DNA of 64,000 bases from Aminobacter anthyllidis. GTDB lineage: Bacteria; Pseudomonadota; Alphaproteobacteria; Rhizobiales; Rhizobiaceae. Every line of letters starts with the position of its first letter. Positions within the stretch are counted from its first letter, which is position 1. The position numbers were made by a program, and so were the translations under genes. The notes beneath the pieces are model-generated. The model saw only the letters and a program-made list of their open reading frames with translations. It did no database searches and had not been told where the DNA came from. Positions 39,672 through 48,451 of this stretch are shown in pieces. The stretch covers positions 124,001 to 188,000 of the forward strand of contig NZ_JAFLWW010000005.1 of NCBI RefSeq assembly GCF_018555685.1. Direction: 5' to 3'.

Positions 39672-39702
39672 GGGCGGCGCACCGCCCCCGGTCGCGCCGC
39701 CC
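39672..39702 (-). terminator. stem-loop downstream of copZ
   Basis: GGGCGGCGC and GCGCCGCCC (9 bp, 13-nt loop) lie 18 bp after the copZ stop on the minus strand. No clear T-run follows. It separates copZ from the cox promoter region. Confidence 0.45.
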
Positions 39703-39719
39703 TTTCCGGAAGGCAGGCT

Positions 39720-39917
39720 TCAGACGGCCTGGGCCGGATAGCCGGCCGCGTCGAGCGCCTGGGCAACCTTGGAGGCGTCAGCGCTGGTTTCGACTGATAC
39801 CGTCTGCGCCTTGAGGTCGATATCGATCCGCGCGCCCGCATCGACGCTCTGCACCGCCTTGGTGACCATGCCCGCGCAATGGCCGCAGGTCATGTCGGGA
39901 ACATTCATCTTCAGCAT
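39720..39917 (-). CDS. copZ: copper chaperone CopZ (HMA domain)
   Basis: A 65-residue cytoplasmic metallochaperone made of a single HMA domain, with the Cu(I) site C11-G-H-C14 in DMTCGHCAGMV and the GYPA end motif. ATG at 39917 follows AAGGAT; the longer in-frame start at 40004 would run through the CueR box and was rejected. It is divergent from copA, and a CueR box lies 51 bp upstream. It should pass Cu(I) to the CopA ATPase. Confidence 0.92.
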   Translation of the reverse strand: MLKMNVPDMTCGHCAGMVTKAVQSVDAGARIDIDLKAQTVSVETSADASKVAQALDAAGYPAQAV

Positions 39918-39967
39918 TTCAAGATCCTTGTCTGGGTCGGCATCGCGCCGTGACTGCAATCTGGTGT

Positions 39968-39982
39968 TTCCAGCAACTGGAA
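39968..39982 (-). promoter_or_regulatory. CueR box upstream of copZ
   Basis: TTCCAG-CAA-CTGGAA forms a 6-3-6 inverted repeat. Read on the minus strand the context is GACCTTCCAGTTGCTGGAAAC, close to the classic CueR/HmrR operator. The -35 element (TTGACC, minus strand 39983-39988) sits directly before it, as in MerR-family promoters. Confidence 0.8.
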
Positions 39983-40120
39983 GGTCAAACATTTTTTCGA
40001 TCACGGATTTGTTACCATGACCTTATCCTGTTCGGCACAGCCTCACGGGCTGCGGTGGAGTGACAAAAATCAATATTTTCAGCCGGTTACATTATTTCTG
40101 AAAAACGTCCACGAAAGCTG

Positions 40121-40150
40121 TTGACCTTCCCAACACTGGAAGCCTTAGAC
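40121..40150 (+). promoter_or_regulatory. CueR-type promoter of copA
   Basis: TTGACC (-35, 40121-40126) is followed by TTCCCA-ACA-CTGGAA (40127-40141) and TTAGAC (-10, 40145-40150). The spacer is 18 bp, in the long range used by MerR-family activators, with the dyad inside it. It matches the boxes at copZ and cueR. Confidence 0.75.
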
Positions 40151-40181
40151 CTCGTTTTCGAAATTGATGACATAGAGGTCC

Positions 40182-42719
40182 ATGACCATGAACGCTCCAT
40201 TCAACCCGCCCAATGCGCCAGCCGGCACCATCAGGCAAAGCTTCCCGATCGAGGGCATGACCTGCGCCTCCTGCGTGCGCCGCGTCGAGCTGGCCATCGC
40301 CAAGGTGCCTGGTGTGGCCACTGTTGCGGTCAACCTCGCCACTGAAAGCGCCGACGTGACCTTCGGTGGCAGCATCGACTCCGACGGAGTCATCGCTGCC
40401 ATCCGCAACGCCGGCTACGACGTGGCGGTCGAAAAGATCGAAGTCGAAATCGAGGGCATGACCTGCGCGTCCTGCGTGGGCCGGGTCGAAAAGGCCATTG
40501 CTGCCGTCCCCGGCGTGAAGACCGCCTCGGTCAATCTCGCCACCGAACGCGCCACCATCGAGACGCTTGCCGGCACCACCCGCGCGGCGATCGACGCCGC
40601 CATCCGCAAGGCCGGCTACGAGCCGCGCCGCAGCGACACAGCGGGCGCCGAAGGCGACAGCCGCGAGGACGCCCGTAACCGTGAGTTCTCCAACCTCAAG
40701 CGCGACTTTGGCATCGCCGCCACCCTCACCCTGCCGATCTTCGTGCTGGAGATGGGTTCGCACGCCATCCCCGCGCTGCACCACTGGCTGATGATGAATG
40801 TCAGCCAGCAGAAGCTCTACATCGCCTTCTTCGTGCTCGCGACCATCGTCCAGTTCGGCCCTGGCCTGCGCTTCTACAAGAAGGGCGTGCCGGCCTTGCT
40901 GCGGCTCGCGCCCGACATGAACTCGCTGGTCGTGCTTGGCTCGACTGCCGCCTGGGCTTATTCGGTCGTCGCCACCTTTGCCCCCGGCGTGCTGCCGGCA
41001 GGCACCGCCAATGTCTATTTCGAGGCGTCGGCGGTCATCGTCACGCTGATCCTGCTCGGCCGCGTGCTCGAGGCCAAGGCCAAGGGCCGCACCAGCGAAG
41101 CGATCAAGCGGCTGATGGGCTTGCGGGCCAAGTCGGCGCGCGTCGAGCGCAACGGGGAATTCGTCGACGTTCCGCTCGAGGCAGTCGTTGCCGGCGATGT
41201 CGTACAGGTGCGCCCCGGCGACAAGGTGCCGGTCGACGGCATCGTGCTCACCGGCTCGTCCTTCGTCGACGAATCCATGATCTCGGGCGAACCCATCCCC
41301 GTCAGCAAGGGCGAAGGTGCTGAAGTCGTCGGCGGCACGATCAACAAGACCGGCTCCTTCACCTACCGCGCCACCAAGGTCGGTGCTGACACGCTGCTGG
41401 CCCAGATCATCCGCATGGTCGAGACAGCGCAGGGTTCGAAGCTGCCCATCCAGGCGATGGTCGACAAGGTCACGGCCTGGTTCGTGCCGGCAGTGATGGC
41501 CGCGGCCGCCCTGACCTTCCTGGTTTGGCTGGTCTTCGGTCCAGAGCCTGCAATGAGCTTTGCGCTGGTCAACGCCGTTGCGGTACTCATCATCGCCTGC
41601 CCATGTGCCATGGGTCTGGCCACCCCGACCTCGATCATGGTCGGCACCGGCCGCGCCGCCGAACTCGGCGTGCTGTTCCGCAACGGCGAGGCTTTGCAGT
41701 CGCTGAAGTCGACAGAGGTGGTGGCGCTCGACAAGACCGGCACGCTGACCGCCGGCAAGCCCGTGATGACCGACCTCGAAGTCGCCAACGGGTTTGAGCG
41801 TACGAAGGTGCTCGCCCTTGTGGCCGCAGTCGAGGCCCAATCCGAACACCCGGTCGCGGCGGCCATCGTCGTTGCTGCCAAGGAAGAAGGTCTCGCTTTG
41901 GCCGAGATCGACTCCTTCGAGGCGGTGCCCGGCTTTGGCGTCAGCGCCAGCGTTGGCAAGCGTCGCGTTAATGTCGGCGCCGACCGCTACATGGCCAAGC
42001 TCGGCATCTCGGTGCAGGAGTTCGCCGAGACTGCGGTTCGCATGGGCTACAAGGCCAAGACCCCGCTCTATGCGGCCGTCGATGGCAAGCTCGCCGCCGT
42101 GATCGCCGTCTCCGACCCGATCAAGCCGACGACACCGCAGGCCATCCGCGCCCTGCACGATCTGGGTCTGAAGGTGGCGATGATCACCGGCGACAACCGC
42201 CGCACGGCCGAAGCCATCGCCGCCCAGCTCGGCATCGACGAGGTCGTCGCCGAAGTGCTGCCCGACGGCAAGGTCGACGCCATCAAGCGCCTGCGTGCTG
42301 GTGGCCGGGCGGTGACTTTCGTCGGCGATGGCATCAACGATGCCCCTGCCCTGGCCGAGGCCGATGTCGGCATTGCCATCGGCACCGGCACTGACGTCGC
42401 CATCGAAAGTGCCGACGTCGTGCTGATGTCCGGCGACCTGCTTGGGGTCACCAACGCGATTGCGCTGTCCAAGGCGACGATTGCCAACATCAGGCAGAAC
42501 CTGTTCTGGGCCTTCGCCTACAACGCCGCCCTGATCCCGGTCGCCGCCGGCGTGCTCTACCCGGTCAGCGGCACGCTGTTGTCGCCGATGCTGGCGGCAG
42601 GTGCGATGGCGATGTCGAGCGTCTTCGTGCTCGGCAATGCGATGCGGCTGAAGCGCTTCAAGGCTCCGGCCCGCGCAACCGCCGTATCGGGCGCCCCGTC
42701 GCTGGTCCCTGCCGAGTAA
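40182..42719 (+). CDS. copA: Cu(I)-exporting P1B-type ATPase CopA
   Basis: An 845-residue copper-exporting ATPase of the inner membrane. Two N-terminal HMA domains carry GMTCASC (C28/C31 and C95/C98). Eight membrane helices are expected, with the transport motif C473-P-C475. Phosphorylation occurs at D517 in DKTGTLT, and the hinge motif GDGINDAP starts at G715. The length is normal for CopA with two HMA domains. It sits under its own CueR promoter and is followed by a large hairpin. Confidence 0.97.
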   Translation: MTMNAPFNPPNAPAGTIRQSFPIEGMTCASCVRRVELAIAKVPGVATVAVNLATESADVTFGGSIDSDGVIAAIRNAGYDVAVEKIEVEIEGMTCASCVGRVEKAIAAVPGVKTASVNLATERATIETLAGTTRAAIDAAIRKAGYEPRRSDTAGAEGDSREDARNREFSNLKRDFGIAATLTLPIFVLEMGSHAIPALHHWLMMNVSQQKLYIAFFVLATIVQFGPGLRFYKKGVPALLRLAPDMNSLVVLGSTAAWAYSVVATFAPGVLPAGTANVYFEASAVIVTLILLGRVLEAKAKGRTSEAIKRLMGLRAKSARVERNGEFVDVPLEAVVAGDVVQVRPGDKVPVDGIVLTGSSFVDESMISGEPIPVSKGEGAEVVGGTINKTGSFTYRATKVGADTLLAQIIRMVETAQGSKLPIQAMVDKVTAWFVPAVMAAAALTFLVWLVFGPEPAMSFALVNAVAVLIIACPCAMGLATPTSIMVGTGRAAELGVLFRNGEALQSLKSTEVVALDKTGTLTAGKPVMTDLEVANGFERTKVLALVAAVEAQSEHPVAAAIVVAAKEEGLALAEIDSFEAVPGFGVSASVGKRRVNVGADRYMAKLGISVQEFAETAVRMGYKAKTPLYAAVDGKLAAVIAVSDPIKPTTPQAIRALHDLGLKVAMITGDNRRTAEAIAAQLGIDEVVAEVLPDGKVDAIKRLRAGGRAVTFVGDGINDAPALAEADVGIAIGTGTDVAIESADVVLMSGDLLGVTNAIALSKATIANIRQNLFWAFAYNAALIPVAAGVLYPVSGTLLSPMLAAGAMAMSSVFVLGNAMRLKRFKAPARATAVSGAPSLVPAE

Positions 42720-42728
42720 CCAACCCAG

Positions 42729-42786
42729 CGGCCTGCCTCGCAAAGCGCGATCCCGAAAGATCGTGCTTAAACGAGGAGGCAGGCCG
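42729..42786 (+). terminator. palindromic repeat hairpin after copA
   Basis: CGGCCTGCCTC (42729-42739) pairs with GAGGCAGGCCG (42776-42786). Inside, AGCGCGATC (42744-42752) pairs with GATCGTGCT (42759-42767). The core is a common rhizobial intergenic palindrome type. It starts 10 bp after the copA stop and may act as a terminator or 3' stabiliser, though it has no U-tract. Confidence 0.55.
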
Positions 42787-42824
42787 CTCCTCCCCTCTCC
42801 GTTCCCTCATCATGCGAGGCCGCC

Positions 42825-43088
42825 ATGCCCAACGCTCCCTGGATCGAGATCTTTACCACGCCCACCTGCCCCGACTGCCTGGCGCTGAAGCGCTGGCTCA
42901 ATGCCGAGAGCCTGCCCTTCGTCGAGCGCGACCTGCGCGACCCTGAAATCGCCGACGAAGCCAAGCGCCGCACCGGTGTTCGCGTCGCCCCCATCACCAT
43001 CATCGACGGCAAGCATGTCTTTTACGGCACCTTCACCACCCAGCGCGCCGAGATCGCAGCGCTGCTGGATCTCACCCGAGCAGCATGA
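42825..43088 (+). CDS. glutaredoxin-like protein
   Basis: An 87-residue thioredoxin-fold protein with the redox motif C15-P-D-C18 in TTPTCPDCLALK and a cis-proline in VAPITIIDG. The sequence resembles NrdH/GrxC-type small glutaredoxins. Its stop overlaps the next gene by 4 nt (ATGA), so it forms a unit with the iron-sulfur flavoprotein reductase. Its place in a copper cluster suggests repair of copper-damaged thiols, which is an inference. Confidence 0.88.
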   Translation: MPNAPWIEIFTTPTCPDCLALKRWLNAESLPFVERDLRDPEIADEAKRRTGVRVAPITIIDGKHVFYGTFTTQRAEIAALLDLTRAA

Positions 43089-44104
43089 CCATGAGCTACC
43101 TGACCCTACCCCAGCCCGGCCGACGCATCCCGGTCGGCGATAGCAGGACGATCCTGCAGGCGGCACTCGACGCCGGCATCGCCTACCCGCACAGCTGCCG
43201 TTCCGGCCGTTGCGGCGCCTGCAAGTCGCGGCTGGTCTCCGGCCATGTCGAACTCGGCAAGCACTCGCCCTTTGCGCTCAGCGAACAAGATCAGGCCGAC
43301 GGCCTCATCCTCGCCTGCCGCGCCGTGCCCACGGAAGATGTCGTCGTCGAATGGCTGGACGAGAGCTTCGGCGTCGAACCGACTGTCGTGCAGGACGCGC
43401 AAGTGGTCGCCATCGATCGGATGACGCACGACATCCTTGCGCTCCGTCTTGCACTTGCCGACCGCGCAAGCTTTCGTTTCGCCGCAGGCCAGTATCTGTC
43501 GCTGGCGATGCCGGGCGCCCCTCCTCGCAACTACTCTATGGCGAGCCGACCCGACGAGGAGTTTGTCGAGCTTCATGTCAGGGCTGTACCGGGCGGCCGC
43601 ACCAGCAGCCTGATCCACACGACGCTGGCCGTCGGCGACAAGATTGAGATCAAGGGTCCGGCCGGCTCGGCCTATCTGCGCGAGGCCCATGCCGGCCCGA
43701 TTATTGCTCTTGCCGGTGGCAGCGGCCTCGCGCCGATCAAGTCGATCGTCGAGGCGGCGCTACATGCAGGCATGGACCAGCCGATCCATGTCTATTTCGG
43801 TGGTCGCGCCGAGCGCGACCTCTATCTGGTCGAGCACTTCCGCGCGTTGGAACGGAGATTTCCGAACCTGAGCTTCGTGCCGGTGTTGTCGCAGATCGCC
43901 TCGGATGGCTGGCGCAGCGGCTTCGTTTCAGACGCGCTTGCCGAGGACCATCGCGACCTCACTGGCGCCAAGGCCTATGTCGCCGGCCCGCCCGCGATGG
44001 TCGACGCGGCCATGGCCATTCTCGGCACGCGCGGGGTGCTGGCAACCAACATCCACGCCGACGTCTTCTTCACGGCGGAAGCCAGCGACAACAACGCCGC
44101 TTGA
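43085..44104 (+). CDS. 2Fe-2S ferredoxin / FAD-NAD(P)H reductase fusion
   Basis: A 339-residue electron-transfer flavoprotein. Residues 1-90 are a plant-type ferredoxin with C38, C43, C46 and C78. Residues of about 100-330 form a ferredoxin-NADP reductase module with PRNYSMAS (flavin), LAGGSGLAPIKS and AYVAGPPAMVD (nucleotide). The order resembles CDP-6-deoxyglucoseen reductase and oxygenase reductases such as BenC. No oxygenase partner lies nearby. It is coupled to the glutaredoxin and lies between copA and the multicopper oxidase. The electron acceptor is unknown. Confidence 0.88.
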   Translation: MTMSYLTLPQPGRRIPVGDSRTILQAALDAGIAYPHSCRSGRCGACKSRLVSGHVELGKHSPFALSEQDQADGLILACRAVPTEDVVVEWLDESFGVEPTVVQDAQVVAIDRMTHDILALRLALADRASFRFAAGQYLSLAMPGAPPRNYSMASRPDEEFVELHVRAVPGGRTSSLIHTTLAVGDKIEIKGPAGSAYLREAHAGPIIALAGGSGLAPIKSIVEAALHAGMDQPIHVYFGGRAERDLYLVEHFRALERRFPNLSFVPVLSQIASDGWRSGFVSDALAEDHRDLTGAKAYVAGPPAMVDAAMAILGTRGVLATNIHADVFFTAEASDNNAA

Positions 44105-44136
44105 CCTTGGCGGGTCTCAATACCCATTAATAGGAC

Positions 44137-44571
44137 ATGCAATCAATGCGGCACGTCACGGCCACGACCCATCCGCTCCGCGCCACCAGGCGCGGGCAGG
44201 CTCGTGCGCGAGCTGTTGTGATGCCCAGGTCGGGGGCGCAGAAAGCCCTCAGCCTGCTGTTGCCGCTGCTGCTTGTGTTGTTCCTGGCGCTCGGCCAGGC
44301 CGCATCCGCCCACCCGACCGGCAGCCAGCACCAGCCGCACGCCACCCAGACGCTGTCGCATCACGCCAAGGCCGACGCCGGCTGCTGCGACCTTTCGCAG
44401 GACGCCAAGGCTTGTCTCGCCCAATGTCTCGCCTCGTGCAGCTATTGCGCGCCGGTTCCGTTGCCGACTGTCTTCCCGGAACTCGTAGGCGTCTCGCCGC
44501 TTCCCGCCAGGACCGAACCGCTGCACGGGGCGATTTCCTCGCCGCACCTGCGACCGCCATCCCTCTCCTGA
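44137..44571 (+). CDS. small Cys/His-rich exported protein, copper-associated
   Basis: A 144-residue protein of unknown family. A hydrophobic segment (ALSLLLPLLLVLFLALGQAASA, about residues 35-58) looks like a signal peptide, and the ATG at 44221 would give a standard short signal start, so the annotated start may be too long. The mature part is His-rich (HPTGSQHQPHATQTLSHHAK) and then Cys-rich (CCDLSQDAKACLAQCLASCSYC). It lies 72 bp before the multicopper oxidase. Periplasmic copper binding is a reasonable guess. Confidence 0.65.
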   Translation: MQSMRHVTATTHPLRATRRGQARARAVVMPRSGAQKALSLLLPLLLVLFLALGQAASAHPTGSQHQPHATQTLSHHAKADAGCCDLSQDAKACLAQCLASCSYCAPVPLPTVFPELVGVSPLPARTEPLHGAISSPHLRPPSLS

Positions 44572-44643
44572 ACTGACGCGTTTCGACGTGCACGCCCCGG
44601 CCCTGTCAGCGCCGGGAGACATCGAGTTTTGGAGACAATGAAC

Positions 44644-46185
44644 ATGAATACCCTTTCGCGCCGCGGCTTCCTCGCGGCATCGGCGGCAACGCTTTCGGCT
44701 GCCACAGTCCCGTCCCTCCTCCTGCCGGTGCGCCCGGCCCACGCCGACGGCCACAAGGTCATCACCGCAGGCAAGCGCATCATCGAGGTCAAGGGCAAGG
44801 CCGCCAACGTCTTTGGCCTCACCCAGGCCGACGGCTCTTCCGGCCTCGTCATGAATGCCGGCGAGAACTTTCGCGTCAGGCTGAACAACCTCATCGGCGA
44901 GCCGACCGCCATCCACTGGCACGGCCTCACCCCGCCATGGCAGCAGGACGGCGTCGCCGGCATCTCGCAAGAGCCGATCCCCGACGGCGGCAGCCACGAC
45001 TACGACTTCCCCGTCGCCCGTCCTGGCACCTTCTGGATGCACTCGCATTTCGGCCTGCAGGAGCAACTGATGCTCGCTGCCCCGCTGATCGTGCACGACC
45101 CGGCTGAATCAGGCCAGGACGTGCAGGAGGTGGTGGTGCTGTTCCACGACTTCACCTTCCGCGATCCGCAGGAGATTCTCGCCGAGCTCAAGGCCGGCGG
45201 CCACGACATGAGCGCCATGGCGCCTGCCCCTGCGCCGGCCGCAGGCGGCCATGAGGGCCACGACATGTCAGGCATGTCAGGCACCGCGATGGGCACCGGC
45301 CAGTCGAGCCACGACAACATGGACCATGGCGCGATGGGCGGCATGCAGATGGGCGGCGGCCAGATGGCAGGGATGTCTCATCTGCAGGACGTGCAGTACG
45401 ACGCCCTGCTGGCCAATGACCGCACGCTCGACGACCCCGAGGTCTTCGCCGTCGAGCCGGGCGGCCGCGTTCGCCTGCGCCTCATCAACGGTGCCGCCTC
45501 AACCAACATGTGGCTCGACCTCGGCAAGCTCGAGGGCAAGCTGATCGCCGTCGACGGCATGCCGATCGAGCCTATCAAGGGCACACGCTTCGAGTTCGCC
45601 GTGGCCCAGCGCCTCGACATCCTGCTCGAACTGCCCAAGGAGGCCGCGGCCTGGCCGGTCTTCGCCGTCCAGGAAGGCGGCCGCATGCGCACCGGCGTGG
45701 TGCTTGCCGCCAAGGGCGCGTCGGTCGGCAAACTCACTGAGATGGCTGATGAGGACTTCCCCGCCGTCGGGGCCGACCTCGAACAGAAGCTGCGGGCGGC
45801 AAAGCCATTGGATGAGAAGGTGGTAACCCGCAAGCACACCATGATGCTCGGCGAAGGTCCGAACTATGCCTGGACGCTTGATGGCGCCATGCACGGCCAG
45901 GACAAGCCGCTGGCGGTGGCGAGCGGCGACCGCTTCGAGCTCACCTTCATGAACCACACCACCATGTCGCATCCGATGCACCTGCACGGCCACCATTTCC
46001 AGGTCGTCGCGGTCAACGGCAAGCGTTTTGCCGGCGCGCTTCGCGACACGGTGCTGGTGCCGGCCAACATGGGCATGGTGACCATCGCCTTCGACGCCGA
46101 CAATGCCGGCAAATGGGCGCTGCACTGCCACCACCTCTACCACATGGCCGGCGGCATGATGACATCGATGGCCTACAACGATTGA
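44644..46185 (+). CDS. multicopper oxidase (CueO/CopA-type)
   Basis: A 513-residue periplasmic multicopper oxidase that oxidises Cu(I). A Tat signal is visible (LSRRGFLAASAATLSAATVPS). Trinuclear and T1 copper ligands lie in HWHG, MHSHFG, HPMHLHGHHF and LHCHHLYHMAGGM. A Met/His-rich loop spans about residues 185-245 (MSAMAPAP, GHDMSGMSG, MQMGGGQMAGM), typical of copper-tolerance oxidases. ATG at 44644 is 9 nt after GGAG; 44638 is an alternative. Confidence 0.93.
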   Translation: MNTLSRRGFLAASAATLSAATVPSLLLPVRPAHADGHKVITAGKRIIEVKGKAANVFGLTQADGSSGLVMNAGENFRVRLNNLIGEPTAIHWHGLTPPWQQDGVAGISQEPIPDGGSHDYDFPVARPGTFWMHSHFGLQEQLMLAAPLIVHDPAESGQDVQEVVVLFHDFTFRDPQEILAELKAGGHDMSAMAPAPAPAAGGHEGHDMSGMSGTAMGTGQSSHDNMDHGAMGGMQMGGGQMAGMSHLQDVQYDALLANDRTLDDPEVFAVEPGGRVRLRLINGAASTNMWLDLGKLEGKLIAVDGMPIEPIKGTRFEFAVAQRLDILLELPKEAAAWPVFAVQEGGRMRTGVVLAAKGASVGKLTEMADEDFPAVGADLEQKLRAAKPLDEKVVTRKHTMMLGEGPNYAWTLDGAMHGQDKPLAVASGDRFELTFMNHTTMSHPMHLHGHHFQVVAVNGKRFAGALRDTVLVPANMGMVTIAFDADNAGKWALHCHHLYHMAGGMMTSMAYND

Positions 46186-46244
46186 TTCGAAAGCAGCAGG
46201 CCGGTGCGTTTCGTGCCGACCTGCATCACGATTTCACCAGCCCC

Positions 46245-46274
46245 TTGCACTTCCAGTTACTGGAAGCTTTATAT
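46245..46274 (+). promoter_or_regulatory. CueR-type promoter of cueR
   Basis: TTGCAC (-35, 46245-46250), the dyad TTCCAG-TTA-CTGGAA (46251-46265) and TTATAT (-10, 46269-46274) with an 18-bp spacer. It is the same box as at copZ and copA, placed 76 bp before the regulator gene, so cueR is probably autoregulated. Confidence 0.8.
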
Positions 46275-46350
46275 GACAACAACTCGCACTCGAGCGCCGT
46301 GCATCCTGATGGACGCACAAGGCCGCTCCGAGATGCGCAAGGAGTGACAG

Positions 46351-46749
46351 ATGAACATTGGTACCGCTTCGGAAAAGTCTGGCCTGCCGGCCAAGACGAT
46401 CCGCTATTACGAAGACATCGGCCTGTTGCGTCCCGACCGGGCGGACAACGGCTATCGCGACTATTCCATGTCCGATGTGCACCGCCTTCGCTTCCTGCAG
46501 CGTTCGCGCAGCCTAGGCTTCTCGGTCGAGGAATGCCGCCAGCTTCTGTCGCTCTACGGCGACAAGGAGCGCGAGAGCGCCGACGTCAAGGCCCTCGCCG
46601 AGACCAAGCTTACCGAGATCGACCGCAAGCTTGCGGAGCTGACGGAACTGCGCAACACGCTGCGCCATCTCGTCCACAATTGCCACGGCGACAGCCGTCC
46701 CGACTGCCCGATCATCGATGGCCTCTCCGGCCGGGCACAGACCCAGTAG
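46351..46749 (+). CDS. cueR: MerR-family copper-responsive regulator CueR/HmrR
   Basis: A 132-residue MerR-type activator. The N-terminal helix-turn-helix (MNIGTASEKSGLPAKTIRYYEDIGLL) is followed by a long dimerisation helix and a metal-binding loop C111-x7-C119 (CHGDSRPDC), the Cu(I)-specific spacing of CueR. The AAGGAG ribosome site lies 8 nt before ATG. It should sense cytoplasmic Cu(I) and activate the three boxed promoters in this cluster. Confidence 0.95.
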   Translation: MNIGTASEKSGLPAKTIRYYEDIGLLRPDRADNGYRDYSMSDVHRLRFLQRSRSLGFSVEECRQLLSLYGDKERESADVKALAETKLTEIDRKLAELTELRNTLRHLVHNCHGDSRPDCPIIDGLSGRAQTQ

Positions 46750-46763
46750 CCGGCGCGTTTCCC

Positions 46764-47201
46764 ATGACGAGCCTTGCCGCCTATGGCGGTCTCTTCGTCG
46801 CGGCCTTCACGGCCGCGACGCTGCTACCCGCGCAGTCCGAAGCCCTGCTCGCCGGGCTGGTCATTAATGACGGCTATTCGCTTGCGCTGCTGATCGCCGT
46901 CGCCACGCTTGGCAACGTCCTTGGCTCATGGGTCAACTGGCTGCTCGGCCGCCAGGTCGAGCGCTTCAAGCATCGGCGCTGGTTCCCGGTCGGTCCGGCA
47001 GCGCTGGCACGAGCCGAAAGCTGGTACCGGCGCTATGGCCGCTGGTCGCTGCTGCTTTCCTGGGTGCCGATCATCGGGGACCCGTTGACACTGATCGCCG
47101 GCACGCTGAAGGAGCCGCTGTGGAGCTTTCTCGGGTTGGTCAGCATCGCCAAGCTGACGCGGTACTTGGCGGTGGCCGCGGCAGCGCAGAGTTTCATCTG
47201 A
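46764..47201 (+). CDS. yqaA: YqaA family (DedA-like) small membrane protein
   Basis: A 145-residue inner-membrane protein with four hydrophobic segments. LPAQSEALLAGLVINDGY, ATLGNVLGSWVNWLLGR and SWVPIIGDPLTLIAGTLK are YqaA/SNARE-associated DedA-like hallmarks. ATG at 46764 is 14 bp after the cueR stop, so it is probably co-transcribed. DedA relatives flip lipids; the function of YqaA is not established. Its link to copper may be incidental. Confidence 0.87.
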   Translation: MTSLAAYGGLFVAAFTAATLLPAQSEALLAGLVINDGYSLALLIAVATLGNVLGSWVNWLLGRQVERFKHRRWFPVGPAALARAESWYRRYGRWSLLLSWVPIIGDPLTLIAGTLKEPLWSFLGLVSIAKLTRYLAVAAAAQSFI

Positions 47202-47215
47202 AACTGCAGTTCAAA

Positions 47216-47333
47216 CTGCCCCTCACCCTTACCCTCTCCCCGTGAAGAACGGGGCGAGGGGGCGTCAGCGTTGCGGTCAGCCTCCTTCTCCCCGTCCTTA
47301 CGGGGAGAAGGTCCGGCAGGGGTTGAGGGGCAG
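47216..47333. repeat. 118-bp palindromic repeat with two internal hairpins
   Basis: Terminal inverted repeats CTGCCCCTCA (47216-47225) and TGAGGGGCAG (47324-47333) enclose a near-perfect hairpin CCCTCTCCCCGT/ACGGGGCGAGGG and a perfect 12-bp hairpin CCTTCTCCCCGT/ACGGGGAGAAGG (47284-47311). It fills the convergent gap between yqaA and an ABC ATPase and may end transcription from both sides. The form is that of a non-coding rhizobial repeat. Confidence 0.75.
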
Positions 47334-47340
47334 CACTACC

Positions 47341-48417
47341 CTACGCCCTGATCAGCACCGGTCCGCGCGCCGCAAACCCCAGCCCGACATCCTGCCCCGG
47401 CACAAACGGCGCATCGACATCTGATGACACGGCAAACACCTCGCCGAACTCGGTGCCAACCATGAACTCCAGGTCGGATCCGACATAAGTCACCTTGTCG
47501 AGCCGGCCCGGGATGGTGCGTGGACTGCCGGCCGGCTTGATCTCGATACGGCTCGGGCGCACCGCGAGCTTGGCAGGCCCCGGCTTCATGCCACGCGCGT
47601 CGAGCTCGGTCTCAAGGCCACCCAGCCGCACCTTGGCAAGACCCTCGTCGACCGAGGCGATCTCGCAGTCGAAGATGTTGGCCTCGCCGATGAAGTCGGC
47701 AACGAAGGCATCCGCCGGCGCGTCATAGAGTTCGCGCGGCGTGCCATCCTGGGCGATGACGGCATTGTTCATGACGATGATGCGGTCGGAGACGGCCAGC
47801 GCCTCCTCCTGGTCGTGGGTGACATAGACCACCGTCAGCCCGAGCTTGGTCTGGATGTCGCGGATTTCCTCGCGCACCCGCCGCCTCAGCTTGGCGTCGA
47901 GATTGGACAGCGGCTCGTCGAACAACAGCACCTGCGGCTCCAGCACCAGCGCGCGCGCCACGGCGACGCGCTGTTGCTGGCCGCCCGACAGCTCGCTCGG
48001 CAAGCGGCTGCCATAGCCGGAGAGACCGACCAGTTCGAGCCCGGCGCGGGCGCGCTCGCCGATCTCCTTCTTGGCGAACCCGGAGAACTTCAGCCCGTAT
48101 TCGACGTTCTCGTTGACTGTCATATGCGGGAACAGCGCATAGGACTGGAACACCATCGACACGTCGCGATCGGTCGCCGGCAGCTGCGTGACATCGGCCC
48201 CGCCGATCAGGATCTGTCCGCGCGTCGCCATCTCCAACCCGGCGATCATGCGCAAAGTCGTCGTCTTGCCGCAGCCCGATGGGCCAAGCAGTGTCACCAG
48301 CTTGCCCGCCTCGACAAACAGCGACACGTTGTTGACCGCCGGCACCGGGCTCTTGCCGTAGACCTTGGTGACGTCGCGGAACTCCACCGAAGCGGCGTTG
48401 CTCTTGATCTCGGCCAT
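47341..48417 (-). CDS. AfuC/FbpC-type ABC transporter ATP-binding protein
   Basis: A 358-residue ATPase with Walker A GPSGCGKTT, Q-loop [12 protein letters not shown], signature LSGGQQQRV, Walker [13 protein letters not shown] and a C-terminal TOBE domain (residues about 285-355). It is the last gene of the minus-strand unit binding protein-permease-ATPase. A palindromic repeat separates it from the permease by 226 bp, so its level may be uncoupled from the rest. Confidence 0.92.
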   Translation of the reverse strand: MAEIKSNAASVEFRDVTKVYGKSPVPAVNNVSLFVEAGKLVTLLGPSGCGKTTTLRMIAGLEMATRGQILIGGADVTQLPATDRDVSMVFQSYALFPHMTVNENVEYGLKFSGFAKKEIGERARAGLELVGLSGYGSRLPSELSGGQQQRVAVARALVLEPQVLLFDEPLSNLDAKLRRRVREEIRDIQTKLGLTVVYVTHDQEEALAVSDRIIVMNNAVIAQDGTPRELYDAPADAFVADFIGEANIFDCEIASVDEGLAKVRLGGLETELDARGMKPGPAKLAVRPSRIEIKPAGSPRTIPGRLDKVTYVGSDLEFMVGTEFGEVFAVSSDVDAPFVPGQDVGLGFAARGPVLIRA

Positions 48418-48451
48418 CAGAGTTTCCTCGATTTCGGTTTACGCCCGGCAG

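Noticed and set aside
40092-42743. Open frame of about 880 codons on the minus strand opposite copA
   Set aside because: The translation has no domain pattern and mirrors the codon bias of copA.
46113-46763. Continuous open frame upstream of yqaA running through cueR
   Set aside because: It covers cueR in another frame and includes the CueR promoter. Only the part from ATG 46764 has family similarity.
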